From Actinomycetota bacterium (lineage in GTDB: Bacteria; Actinomycetota; Actinomycetes; S36-B12; UBA5976), in contig CANBWF010000021.1 of the NCBI GenBank assembly GCA_947373075.1, forward strand, positions 1 through 16,354: DNA of 16,354 nt, written 5' to 3'. Positions 6,393 to 13,439 of this stretch are shown one piece after another. The notes beneath the pieces are model-generated. The model was not told where the DNA came from. It did no database searches and saw only the letters and a list, made by a program, of their open reading frames with translations. The first letter of the stretch is position 1. Every line of letters begins with the position of its first letter. A program made the translations under genes and the position numbers.

Positions 6393-8207
6393 ATGCTTTC
6401 CCGCACCAAATCCCAAAGCGCAGTTGTATTTGGGATTGTCGCTTTACTTGCGGGTGCTTTTTTAGGACAACCTGCGGTGCAAGGGCAGGTTCGGATCCCA
6501 CCAAAGGTCGCTATCCATAATTTTCTACCAGAAAAGCAAAATCCATTTATCTATGGCAAAAAATTCGCTTTTCAGATTTTGCGCAAAGTGGATCTGAATC
6601 CATTTGCATTGGTTGGGGTCACTTGGCAAGGCAAGTTAGCGCCGAACACAAGTATCCAAGTCAAAGTTCACGACAAATCGGGCTGGTCAGGTTGGCAGCA
6701 ACTTTCATACAGTCCTGAACATGCACCAGATGACTCAGCCGCTGAAGCCAAAAATACTCGTAGTGGAACTGACCCGTTAATAACAGCCGAAAGTGATGGC
6801 ATTGAGGTTCGGGTAATTAGTACCGCGGTAATTCTTCCAAAAAATTTGAAAGTCTCGTTAATCGATTCTGCTACCTCAAATGAGGATGTAAACACTTTTC
6901 TGGCTGCAAAAAATTCTGTAGGGACAAAACAAAACTTGGGTTCGGTGATTACAAAATCTGGTGCGGTAGTTAGCAGGCCAAATATTGTTACGCGAGCGCA
7001 ATGGGGTGCTGACGAAAGTTGGCGTGATCCGTCGCCACGAATTTCTAGCAAAATTATCGCGGGCTTCATTCACCACACGGCAACAACTAATAGTTACAAC
7101 CCTGAAGATGGTCCTGCGCAAATGCGTTCCTTGTATGCATACTTCACAAAGAGTTTGAAATATGCAGACATGGGATACAACTTCCTGGTTGATAGGTATG
7201 GAGTCGTATATGAAGGACGCGCAGGGTGCACGCCTTCTGCGGGACCAGACTGTGATGGCCCAGCTAAAGCCGTTATTGGCGCTCATACGGCTGGGATGAA
7301 TGACAACACCTTCGCGATTTCTGCAATTGGGAATTTCCAGATTGGGTCGATTAATGATTCCACTGCACACTTGATGACTAAAGCTATATCTGGGCTTATG
7401 GCTTGGAAGATTGCACCGTACAACCTTGATCCAGCTGCCCTAGTGAAAATTCCGTCAACTGACACTTCTGGACTATCAAAATATCGAAATGGCACGGTAG
7501 CTACAGTCCAGGTGATCTCTGGACATCGTGATGTTGGCAGAACTGTTTGTCCCGGCAAATATTTGTACACATTTATTCCTGAAATCCGCAACCAAATAGC
7601 TGGGCTTTTAGGCGGGAAAATTGAAAATGTTTCTGTTTCTCCGCTGCAACAACTTGCTAATGATCCAAGCCCAATCTCATTAATGGCGTCAGTTCCAGTG
7701 TCAGGAACTTGGACTGTGACGGTTATGGATGCTGAATCTGGGGAAGTCGTTTATGTGCAGTCTGGAATACAGAAAGGCAAATCCAATTTTGTCCATCAAT
7801 GGGAGCACGCCGATCCCAGCGGACATTTGGTGCCAGCTGGAAATTATGCAGTTTCATTAACCGCAACAGTGGCCGACAAGCAATTGCCGGCAGAAACCAC
7901 GATGGTTACTTTAGGCCGGAAGCCTCTTCGGATGTCTGGAGTAAAGATTGAACGCACAAAAAACGGAGCTGGCTTAGTAACTTGGCCAGTGCAGGCGGAT
8001 GCAGTGCCGCTAGTAGATGCGATTTTTTATCGCACATCAATAACAAAGGGCAAAACATGGAGCACATGGAAACAATTGCCTGAATCAACAACAGAGAAGA
8101 CGTTTACTTCGGTGCTAAAGAGCCGCAGAATTTTCATTGAAATCAAACAAACCAATGCAATGGGCGACTCAACTCCAGTACAAGTGAGTTTTGTTACCAA
8201 ATCCTGA
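6393..8207 (+). CDS. Secreted N-acetylmuramoyl-L-alanine amidase (PGRP/amidase_2) with FlgD-like Ig domain
   Basis: This enzyme cleaves the MurNAc-L-Ala bond of peptidoglycan outside the cell. From ATG 6393 it has 604 residues: a Sec signal peptide (about 1-32), an actinobacterial pre-domain (about 32-157), a PGRP/amidase_2 domain (about 195-407), a FlgD-like Ig domain (about 422-508, ending in a VPAGNYAVSLTA strand), and a further beta-rich tail. Predicted zinc ligands are H227 (FIHHTAT), H378 (SGHRD) and C386 (VCPG). Y262 in GYNF matches the conserved Tyr of T7 lysozyme-type amidases. C279 and C287 may form a disulfide. I prefer this start because it begins a clean signal peptide. GTG 6339 and ATG 6354 are in frame and would add 18 or 13 residues; no candidate has a clear ribosome binding site. 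Confidence 0.92.
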   Translation: MLSRTKSQSAVVFGIVALLAGAFLGQPAVQGQVRIPPKVAIHNFLPEKQNPFIYGKKFAFQILRKVDLNPFALVGVTWQGKLAPNTSIQVKVHDKSGWSGWQQLSYSPEHAPDDSAAEAKNTRSGTDPLITAESDGIEVRVISTAVILPKNLKVSLIDSATSNEDVNTFLAAKNSVGTKQNLGSVITKSGAVVSRPNIVTRAQWGADESWRDPSPRISSKIIAGFIHHTATTNSYNPEDGPAQMRSLYAYFTKSLKYADMGYNFLVDRYGVVYEGRAGCTPSAGPDCDGPAKAVIGAHTAGMNDNTFAISAIGNFQIGSINDSTAHLMTKAISGLMAWKIAPYNLDPAALVKIPSTDTSGLSKYRNGTVATVQVISGHRDVGRTVCPGKYLYTFIPEIRNQIAGLLGGKIENVSVSPLQQLANDPSPISLMASVPVSGTWTVTVMDAESGEVVYVQSGIQKGKSNFVHQWEHADPSGHLVPAGNYAVSLTATVADKQLPAETTMVTLGRKPLRMSGVKIERTKNGAGLVTWPVQADAVPLVDAIFYRTSITKGKTWSTWKQLPESTTEKTFTSVLKSRRIFIEIKQTNAMGDSTPVQVSFVTKS

Positions 8208-8232
8208 TTAACCGAAGCAAAGTGAGTTGTGT

Positions 8233-8238
8233 CAGACT
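8233..8238 (+). promoter_or_regulatory. Weak candidate -10 for manB-like gene
   Basis: CAGACT lies 6 nt before ATG 8245, in the same position as the TANNNT hexamers before ugd, the GT2 gene and cax, but its first base departs from consensus. CAAACT with 6-nt spacing precedes the amidase ATG 6393 in the same way. Readthrough from the amidase gene (37 bp away, same strand) is an equally good explanation for expression. Confidence 0.25.
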
Positions 8239-8244
8239 AAACAC

Positions 8245-9327
8245 ATGATTGAAGCGATCTTGCTAGTAGGTGGACAGGGTACGCGTTTGCGTCCGCTCAC
8301 CATATCAACTCCAAAACCGATGTTGCCAGTTGCTGGGTTTCCTTGCACTGAGCATCAAATTTCTCGAGCCAAGGAAGCTGGTATTGGTCGGATTATTTTA
8401 GGCACAAGCTACCGAGCTGAAGTGTTTGAAGAATATTTCGATCATGGGCAAGATGCTGGCGTTGAACTTGTATATGCAGTGGAAGATGAACCACTTGGAA
8501 CTGGTGGAGCAATTCGCAATGCTGCTAATCACTTAACCTGTGGCCCGGATGATCCAGTCGTTATTTTCAACGGCGATGTATTAACTGGTTTAGACATCGC
8601 CGGATTGATTGAAAAGTGGCGGGAAGCAGAAGCCGATGTCGCACTTTATCTGACTCGAGTTGAAGATCCACGTGCCTATGGTCTAGTGCCAACCGATGAG
8701 ACTGGTCGTGTGTTGGAATTCCGCGAGAAGCCAACTACTCCAGAAGAAATCGTAACTGACCAAATTAATGCTGGATGTTATGTATTTCGTCGCAGCGTAA
8801 TTGACTCAATCCCGGATGGCGTTCCAGTCTCAGTTGAACGCGAGACTTTTCCGGCTTTACTTAATTCAGGTGCCACGGTTATCGGAGTCGTTGACGAAGG
8901 TTATTGGCTTGATTTAGGAACACCACTAGCGTTTGCGCAGGGATCTGCAGATTTGGTTTTAGGGAACGCTCCTTCGCCGTTGGTCGCGGGCAATGTTGGT
9001 GATTCATTCGTCGATTCATCAGCACAAGTTTCACCAACTGCTATTTTGCGTAACGGTACATACGTGGGTCCAGGTGCAACAATTGGCGATAGCGCGATTG
9101 TTGACGCATCAGTAATTTTCCCTGATGTTGTAATCGGCGAAAATTCAATTGTCACAAAATCTATTGTTAGCGCCGGAGCTGTTATCGGCACTGGTGTAGT
9201 AATTACAGAAGCAGTAATCGCAGAATTAGCAATAATTGGCGATCGCAGCATTCTGGAATCAGGAGCCCGAGTTTTCCCAGGTGAATCTGTTGAACCAGCA
9301 AGCACTGTTAAGGCTTGGGTAGATTAA
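8245..9327 (+). CDS. manB: Mannose-1-phosphate guanylyltransferase (ManB-like)
   Basis: The likely reaction is mannose-1-phosphate + GTP to GDP-mannose, the donor for mannosylated glycans and lipids. The 360 residues comprise a nucleotidyltransferase domain (about 1-235) and a left-handed beta-helix of hexapeptide repeats (about 253-355). Visible motifs are GGQGTRLRPLT (9-19), KPM after it (25-27), PLGTGGA (83-89), the metal-binding NGDV (109-112), EKP (161-163) and YWLDLGTP with D223 (220-227). It closely resembles my memory of M. tuberculosis ManB (Rv3264c) in length and motifs; a different NDP-sugar pyrophosphorylase such as glucose-1-phosphate thymidylyltransferase cannot be fully excluded. 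ATG 8245 is chosen over an in-frame TTG at 8227 because family members begin just before the GG.GTRLRPLT motif. The stop overlaps that of the PAC2 gene by 4 bp. Confidence 0.88.
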   Translation: MIEAILLVGGQGTRLRPLTISTPKPMLPVAGFPCTEHQISRAKEAGIGRIILGTSYRAEVFEEYFDHGQDAGVELVYAVEDEPLGTGGAIRNAANHLTCGPDDPVVIFNGDVLTGLDIAGLIEKWREAEADVALYLTRVEDPRAYGLVPTDETGRVLEFREKPTTPEEIVTDQINAGCYVFRRSVIDSIPDGVPVSVERETFPALLNSGATVIGVVDEGYWLDLGTPLAFAQGSADLVLGNAPSPLVAGNVGDSFVDSSAQVSPTAILRNGTYVGPGATIGDSAIVDASVIFPDVVIGENSIVTKSIVSAGAVIGTGVVITEAVIAELAIIGDRSILESGARVFPGESVEPASTVKAWVD

Positions 9328-10250
9328 CTTTCCCGACCTTTTTCGTCTAAGTCAGCAAGGTACTGTTCAAGAGCAGCTGCAAGCTCGTCGCCGCTAACTA
9401 AGTTGCCTTCTGAAGTCGCCGTTAGTTCACGACGGCTCTTCATGACATCATCATGCTGTTGCTCAAGTGATTCAACGACTTCGCGGTTCTCATCCACGGC
9501 AGAAATCTGCTGATTGATCTCCGAATCCATGTCGGTTGCGGCCTGACGCAAATCATCTCGAGGAATCATTAATCCAGTATTTAACGAAATCTGATCTAGA
9601 AGTGCCAAGGCAGCTTTCGGGTACTCACTGTTTGCTAAGTAATGCGGGACATGTGCTGCGTAGCCAACAGCAGGTAGTTTCTGCTGTCCAAGATTTAACT
9701 CAATGAGTCCGGACATGCTTCCAGGTATTTCTACCTGTCCAACCCACGGTTGATGTATGCCGAGTAATTCAGGATCACTCGAATGGGCCGTAATTTCTAC
9801 TGGTCGAGTATGTGGTGCTGGCCAAGGTATTGCATGAATGCCCACTGTCATCCGCACACCATAAGTACGAATCAATTCAATAATGCTGCGAACCACACTT
9901 TGCCAACCTAAATCTGGTTCTACTCCATGGAGCAGTAAAAACGTTTGTCCTTCAGCATCAGTTACTTCACTGAGAGTCAGATGTGGCATATCCATTGACT
10001 CGTAGTGGTCAGAATCAAAGAGTGTTTTTGGTCGACGGGCACGATAGTCGTAAAGACCGTCTATGTGGAAATATGCGACTGGGCGGTTTTCCAGCGTCTC
10101 CAAAATATGTTTAATCGCTAAGCGTCCACCAGCTCCAGCATCCATGAACCCTGTGAGGCCATGTACCAACACAATGCCTGAAGTCACCCCAGACTCAAAC
10201 TCGTGAGCAGGCGGTACAACTAGGGTGTACAAGTCACCAGCAGGATACAT
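9324..10250 (-). CDS. PAC2-family protein (proteasome assembly chaperone-like fold)
   Basis: The 308-residue soluble protein matches the actinobacterial PAC2 family. It has an N-terminal VLVHGLTGFMDAGAGG segment (about 27-42), YDYRARRP (67-74), a TFLLLHGVEPDLGW strand-loop (103-116), IHAIPWPAPHTRP (138-150), and a predicted charged coiled-coil or helical tail (about 232-272). Eukaryotic PAC2 helps assemble 20S proteasome alpha rings. Bacterial homologues are widespread in actinobacteria, but to my knowledge their role is unproven, so no function is assigned. ATG 10250 has GAGAGG 5 nt upstream as ribosome binding site. Its stop codon and that of the manB-like gene share the 4 bases TTAA. No partner gene or proteasome subunit lies in this window. 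Confidence 0.87.
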   Translation of the reverse strand: MYPAGDLYTLVVPPAHEFESGVTSGIVLVHGLTGFMDAGAGGRLAIKHILETLENRPVAYFHIDGLYDYRARRPKTLFDSDHYESMDMPHLTLSEVTDAEGQTFLLLHGVEPDLGWQSVVRSIIELIRTYGVRMTVGIHAIPWPAPHTRPVEITAHSSDPELLGIHQPWVGQVEIPGSMSGLIELNLGQQKLPAVGYAAHVPHYLANSEYPKAALALLDQISLNTGLMIPRDDLRQAATDMDSEINQQISAVDENREVVESLEQQHDDVMKSRRELTATSEGNLVSGDELAAALEQYLADLDEKGRES

Positions 10251-10352
10251 TTTGACCTCTCATTTTGTTTGCTAACTCTATTGTCAACGATATTCCCCGA
10301 AGTCACATTCCCAAACCAAGTAGGCAAAATCGCCACAGGCCTAGCAATCCAC

Positions 10353-10358
10353 TAAAGT
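10353..10358 (+). promoter_or_regulatory. Candidate -10 of the tRNA-Lys promoter
   Basis: TAAAGT fits TANNNT and would start transcription about 15-18 nt before the mature tRNA, giving a short 5' leader for RNase P. A recognisable -35 is not visible at 17 bp. This region (10251-10381) also carries the upstream side of the divergent PAC2 gene. Confidence 0.35.
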
Positions 10359-10381
10359 AAGGGAATGCCAGCAATGGCAGT

Positions 10382-10454
<73 letters not shown>

Positions 10455-10464
10455 CTCAGATTGA

Positions 10465-11190
10465 GTGCTACCCGCTTACTTATTTAATGTTTCAAATTGC
10501 CCATTGAAGGTAAGGTTTGTAACAGAGTATCCATCTCATGGAAAAGGTTTCGTAATCAAGAAAATCAGCCCGAATAACTGCCACATCCAAGCTCACTGGC
10601 TGAGTCGGATTACCGCAGTGTTTTTAATTTTGGGCACAATATGGCAGCAAGCCCGATGGAATAACTATTCACCTGTTCGTGAAACCGTGAGTTCGTTAGC
10701 TGCCATTGGCGTGCCAAGCAGACTAACTATGAATTTGATTACTTTGGCCGGCGCAATTTTCTTTCTGGCCATTGCAATCAAACTTGATCACTGTGGGTCA
10801 ATCGGTCGCATATTCATCGGGGTAGCAGGAATCGGCTTGATTGGGGTTGCTGCATTCCCAGTGCCTTCGGTAACCGAAGATTCGGCTTGGCATACGGCTG
10901 CCGCAACAGTTGTACTCGTGCTTATGTGTTTATGGCCAGCTGCCGCACATTTCGGTGATCGTTCACACTTGTGGACTGTGTCAGTTCGTCAATCAGTAAT
11001 TAGTACCGTTGTAATGGCAGTAGTTGGAATTGTCTTTTGGCTAAATTGGCTCGTTGAAACCCCAATTATGGGGCTGGTTGAACGGGCATTTCTGATTATG
11101 CAACTTTGTTTCTTAATCGCCCTAATTGGCACGTCCAAAATCAAACTTGCAACTGAAGTCTGCCAGCCAAATTGTGCACTACAAGAGTAA
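10465..11190 (+). CDS. DUF998-like integral membrane protein
   Basis: The protein is rich in hydrophobic stretches, with about six possible membrane segments spread from residue 45 to 225. The segment NNYSPVRETVSSLAAIG after the first hydrophobic stretch, an internal VAAFPVPSV and a following HTAAATVV resemble the DUF998 family, whose function is unknown. The start is doubtful: GTG 10465 is only 10 nt after the tRNA, has no ribosome binding site, and adds about 44 polar, unfamily-like residues before the first hydrophobic segment. TTG 10504 is an alternative, and no in-frame ATG is available early in the gene. The gene could be read out of the tRNA transcript. The open frame and membrane character are solid; family membership is fair; function is unknown. 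Confidence 0.65.
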   Translation: MLPAYLFNVSNCPLKVRFVTEYPSHGKGFVIKKISPNNCHIQAHWLSRITAVFLILGTIWQQARWNNYSPVRETVSSLAAIGVPSRLTMNLITLAGAIFFLAIAIKLDHCGSIGRIFIGVAGIGLIGVAAFPVPSVTEDSAWHTAAATVVLVLMCLWPAAAHFGDRSHLWTVSVRQSVISTVVMAVVGIVFWLNWLVETPIMGLVERAFLIMQLCFLIALIGTSKIKLATEVCQPNCALQE

Positions 11191-11282
11191 TCAACTAGGT
11201 AAATCTAACTTCTTTTCCCGTCTTCCCGCCCAGCAACGAGTACAGTAAATAGCAAATGCAATAGTTTGCACATGGTTCGCTT

Positions 11283-11287
11283 GGAGG
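11283..11287 (+). promoter_or_regulatory. Ribosome binding site of the malic enzyme gene
   Basis: GGAGG (within TTGGAGGATTC) lies 4 nt before GTG 11292. It is a strong match to the 16S 3' end and supports the GTG start over any downstream codon. The 4-nt spacing is short. Confidence 0.7.
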
Positions 11288-11291
11288 ATTC

Positions 11292-12680
11292 GTGGTAAAC
11301 ACTAGCCCTGGCTATGCAATAACCGTTCGAGTGGATTTGCTACCCGATGCATCTGCAACTGCGGGATTAACTCAAGCGATTAGTAACTCAGGAGCCGCGC
11401 TTACGGCGCTTGATGTAGTTGAGTCCAATCACGAGGTACTAACTGTTGATGTGACTTGCAATACCCGAGACTCCGAACATGCTTCGCAGGTGAGTGCAGC
11501 GATAGCTGAATTGCCAGATGCTCATGTGCGCAAGGTGAGTGATCGGACTTTCCTATTGCATCTTGGCGGCAAGCTTGAAGTGCTTCCCAAAGTACCGCTG
11601 AAAACAAGAGACGACTTGTCCCGTGCTTACACACCAGGTGTAGCTCGCATATGTTTGGCGATTGCCGAAGACCCATCAGATGCTCGAAGGTTAACTATCA
11701 AGCGAAACACAGTTGCAGTTGTTACAGATGGCTCGGCAGTTCTTGGTTTGGGCAACATTGGTGCGCTAGCGGCGATGCCAGTAATGGAAGGCAAGGCCGC
11801 ACTATTTAAGCGTTTTGCAAACATAGATGCTTGGCCAGTATGCCTTGATACTCAGGACGTCGATGAAATCGTGCGCACGGTTCAGATTTTGGCGCCAGTT
11901 TATGGCGGAATTAATCTTGAGGACATTTCAGCACCTAGGTGTTTTGAAGTTGAACGTCGCCTACGCGAGCTTTTGGACATACCGGTTTTTCACGATGATC
12001 AGCATGGAACTGCAATTGTTGTACTGGCTGCGTTGACTAACTCATTGAAACTTGTGAAGAAATCAATGAAAGATCTGCGCATCATTATGAGTGGAGCAGG
12101 TGCTGCTGGAACCGCTATTGCACAATTGCTAAAGGCAAGTGGCGCTACCGACATCGTTGCATATGACAGCAGAGGTGCTATTTATGCCGATCGTCCTGAT
12201 AGTGAGCGAACTAGCCAATGGATGTTGGAAAATACAAATCCTCGCCGAGTCACTGGAACTTTAACTGAAGGTTTTGCTGGAGTTGATGTATTCATCGGAG
12301 TAAGTGCTCCAAATTTGATTACCGAAAAAGAAGTTGCCCAAATGGCGCCTAATGCGATTGTTTTTGCATTGTCGAATCCTGATCCGGAAATCGACCCTGT
12401 TTTAGCAAGCAAGCATGCTGCAATCGTCGCTACTGGGCGCAGTGACTATCCAAACCAAATCAATAATGTTCTAGCCTTCCCAGGAATCTTCCGTGGCTTA
12501 TTGGATGCGGGCGCTACACGGATAACGGAAAAGGTTTTAGTTGCTGCAGCTAGAGCAATCGCAGATTGCGTATCAAGTACGCAGTTAAACAGCAGCTTTA
12601 TTGTGCCAAGCGTTTTTGACCCAGCAGTTGCGCCAGCAGTTGCTGCTGCTGTTCAATCAGTGGCTGACTCTGAGCGCTAG
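11292..12680 (+). CDS. ACT-domain malic enzyme (malate dehydrogenase, decarboxylating)
   Basis: The enzyme converts malate to pyruvate and CO2 with NAD(P)+, linking the TCA cycle to pyruvate. The 462 residues comprise an N-terminal ACT-like regulatory domain (about 8-85) and a short-form bacterial malic enzyme core (about 95-455). Catalytic residues are visible: Y113 in RAYTPGV, K168 in EGKAALFK, metal ligands E210 and D211 in NLEDI, and D235/D236 in HDDQHGTA. The dinucleotide loop is GAGAAG (268-273), with D292 at the end of the next strand, which favours NAD+ over NADP+. NPDPEI and the Asn-rich NQINNVLAFPG segment are also present. GTG 11292 follows a strong GGAGG. The ACT domain suggests control by a small ligand, possibly an amino acid; which one is not evident. 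Confidence 0.93.
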   Translation: MVNTSPGYAITVRVDLLPDASATAGLTQAISNSGAALTALDVVESNHEVLTVDVTCNTRDSEHASQVSAAIAELPDAHVRKVSDRTFLLHLGGKLEVLPKVPLKTRDDLSRAYTPGVARICLAIAEDPSDARRLTIKRNTVAVVTDGSAVLGLGNIGALAAMPVMEGKAALFKRFANIDAWPVCLDTQDVDEIVRTVQILAPVYGGINLEDISAPRCFEVERRLRELLDIPVFHDDQHGTAIVVLAALTNSLKLVKKSMKDLRIIMSGAGAAGTAIAQLLKASGATDIVAYDSRGAIYADRPDSERTSQWMLENTNPRRVTGTLTEGFAGVDVFIGVSAPNLITEKEVAQMAPNAIVFALSNPDPEIDPVLASKHAAIVATGRSDYPNQINNVLAFPGIFRGLLDAGATRITEKVLVAAARAIADCVSSTQLNSSFIVPSVFDPAVAPAVAAAVQSVADSER

Positions 12681-12754
12681 CCCGTATATCTTTCACGGGT
12701 AACTGAAATCGATCCTTACCTAACATAATTTTGTATTTATCGTGGCTAGAACAA
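12681..12754. other. Intergenic segment after the malic enzyme gene with a weak hairpin
   Basis: Directly after the malic enzyme stop, CCCGT (12681-12685) and ACGGG (12695-12699) can pair around a 9-nt loop. No T-run follows, so it is at best a poor terminator. The rest of the segment is AT-rich and leads into the yceI promoter. I see no gene in it. Confidence 0.3.
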
Positions 12755-12783
12755 TTGACACTGCTGGTGCCGCGTCCTAAACT
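12755..12783 (+). promoter_or_regulatory. Consensus-like sigma70 promoter of the yceI-family gene
   Basis: TTGACA (12755-12760) is separated by exactly 17 bp from TAAACT (12778-12783). This is the best -35/-10 pair in the window. Transcription would begin near 12790, leaving a leader of about 30 nt that holds AGGAG at 12811-12815, 6 nt before ATG 12822. A short inverted repeat TTGAA-CT-TTCAA (12793-12804) lies just after the predicted start site. Confidence 0.7.
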
Positions 12784-12821
12784 TTCTATTAATTGAACTT
12801 TCAACTATTTAGGAGACATGA

Positions 12822-13367
12822 ATGACCGACTTAACTGGCTATGCAGGAACATGGGTAATTGACCCAACACACAGCCGTCTTGGCTTTGAAGCCAGGCATG
12901 CTGTAATCACCAAAGTTCGCGGACATTTTGCAGACTTCACTGGAACCATCGTGGTTGATCCAACTGATGTTTCATCTTCATCTGCCTCAGTGGTTGCACA
13001 AATTACCTCAATTGATACCGGCAACGCAGACCGTGATGGTCATCTTCGCAGTGCGGACTTCTTTGATATCGAGAAGAACCCAGAACTAACTTTCGCTGCT
13101 ACAAAGTTCAGTGGCGCTGGTGACTCATTTGTTGTTTCTGGCGATTTATCAATCAACGGAGTTACCAAGAGCATTGATCTTGCAGTTGAACTAACTGGCA
13201 CTGCTACCGATCCATTCGGAAACGTGCGAGCAGGATTCGAAGGCACCGGCGAACTAAGTCGTAAAGATTTTGGTCTGGTTTGGAATGTGGCACTTGAAAC
13301 TGGCGGACTACTTGTTAGCGACAGCATCAAACTACAACTTGATGTTTCAGCAATTAAACAGGCGTAA
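12822..13367 (+). CDS. YceI-family lipocalin-like protein
   Basis: YceI proteins form an extended beta-barrel that can hold a long isoprenoid-type lipid; in several bacteria they are stress- or acid-linked, but their precise role is mostly unsettled. The 181-residue protein is a single full-length domain: TWVIDPTHSRLGFEARHAVITKV in two adjacent segments near residues 10-32, RDGHLRSADFFD (about 71-82), and SGDLSINGVTKSIDL (about 106-120), all typical of the family. There is no signal peptide, so the protein is probably cytosolic, as for many actinobacterial members. It has its own promoter and ribosome binding site upstream and a rho-independent terminator downstream, so it is probably monocistronic. 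ATG 12822 is placed by the AGGAG. Confidence 0.95.
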   Translation: MTDLTGYAGTWVIDPTHSRLGFEARHAVITKVRGHFADFTGTIVVDPTDVSSSSASVVAQITSIDTGNADRDGHLRSADFFDIEKNPELTFAATKFSGAGDSFVVSGDLSINGVTKSIDLAVELTGTATDPFGNVRAGFEGTGELSRKDFGLVWNVALETGGLLVSDSIKLQLDVSAIKQA

Positions 13368-13400
13368 TTAAAAAGCTTCAAGCAGGCTAAATTAATATTT

Positions 13401-13439
13401 CGGTCGGGCGAGTCAAATTTGAACTCGTCCGACCGTTTT
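13401..13439. terminator. Rho-independent terminator after the yceI-family gene
   Basis: A 13-bp GC-rich stem (13401-13413 with 13423-13435, one G-U pair) closes a 9-nt loop and is followed by TTTT at 13436-13439. The T-run contains part of the stop codon of the opposite-strand DUF456 gene (13438-13440). On the minus strand the stem is followed by an AT-rich tract that begins with AAA, so it is a weaker terminator in that direction but may still serve both convergent units. Confidence 0.85.

Noticed and set aside
8227..8244. TTG start 18 bp upstream of the manB-like ATG
   Set aside because: Family members begin immediately before the GG.GTRLRPLT motif, and the six extra codons overlap the candidate promoter. 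ATG 8245 is the better start.
10282..10287. Perfect TTGACA (minus strand) upstream of the PAC2 gene
   Set aside because: No TANNNT hexamer is found 16-18 bp downstream on that strand, so a promoter cannot be supported from it alone.
11252..11269. GCAAA / TTTGC inverted repeat upstream of the malic enzyme gene
   Set aside because: Arms are only 5 bp with an 8-nt loop in an AT-rich context; chance occurrence is likely and there is no good promoter geometry around it.
12681..12699. Hairpin after the malic enzyme stop as an intrinsic terminator
   Set aside because: The stem is only 5 bp and no T-run follows, so it does not meet the usual form of a rho-independent terminator.
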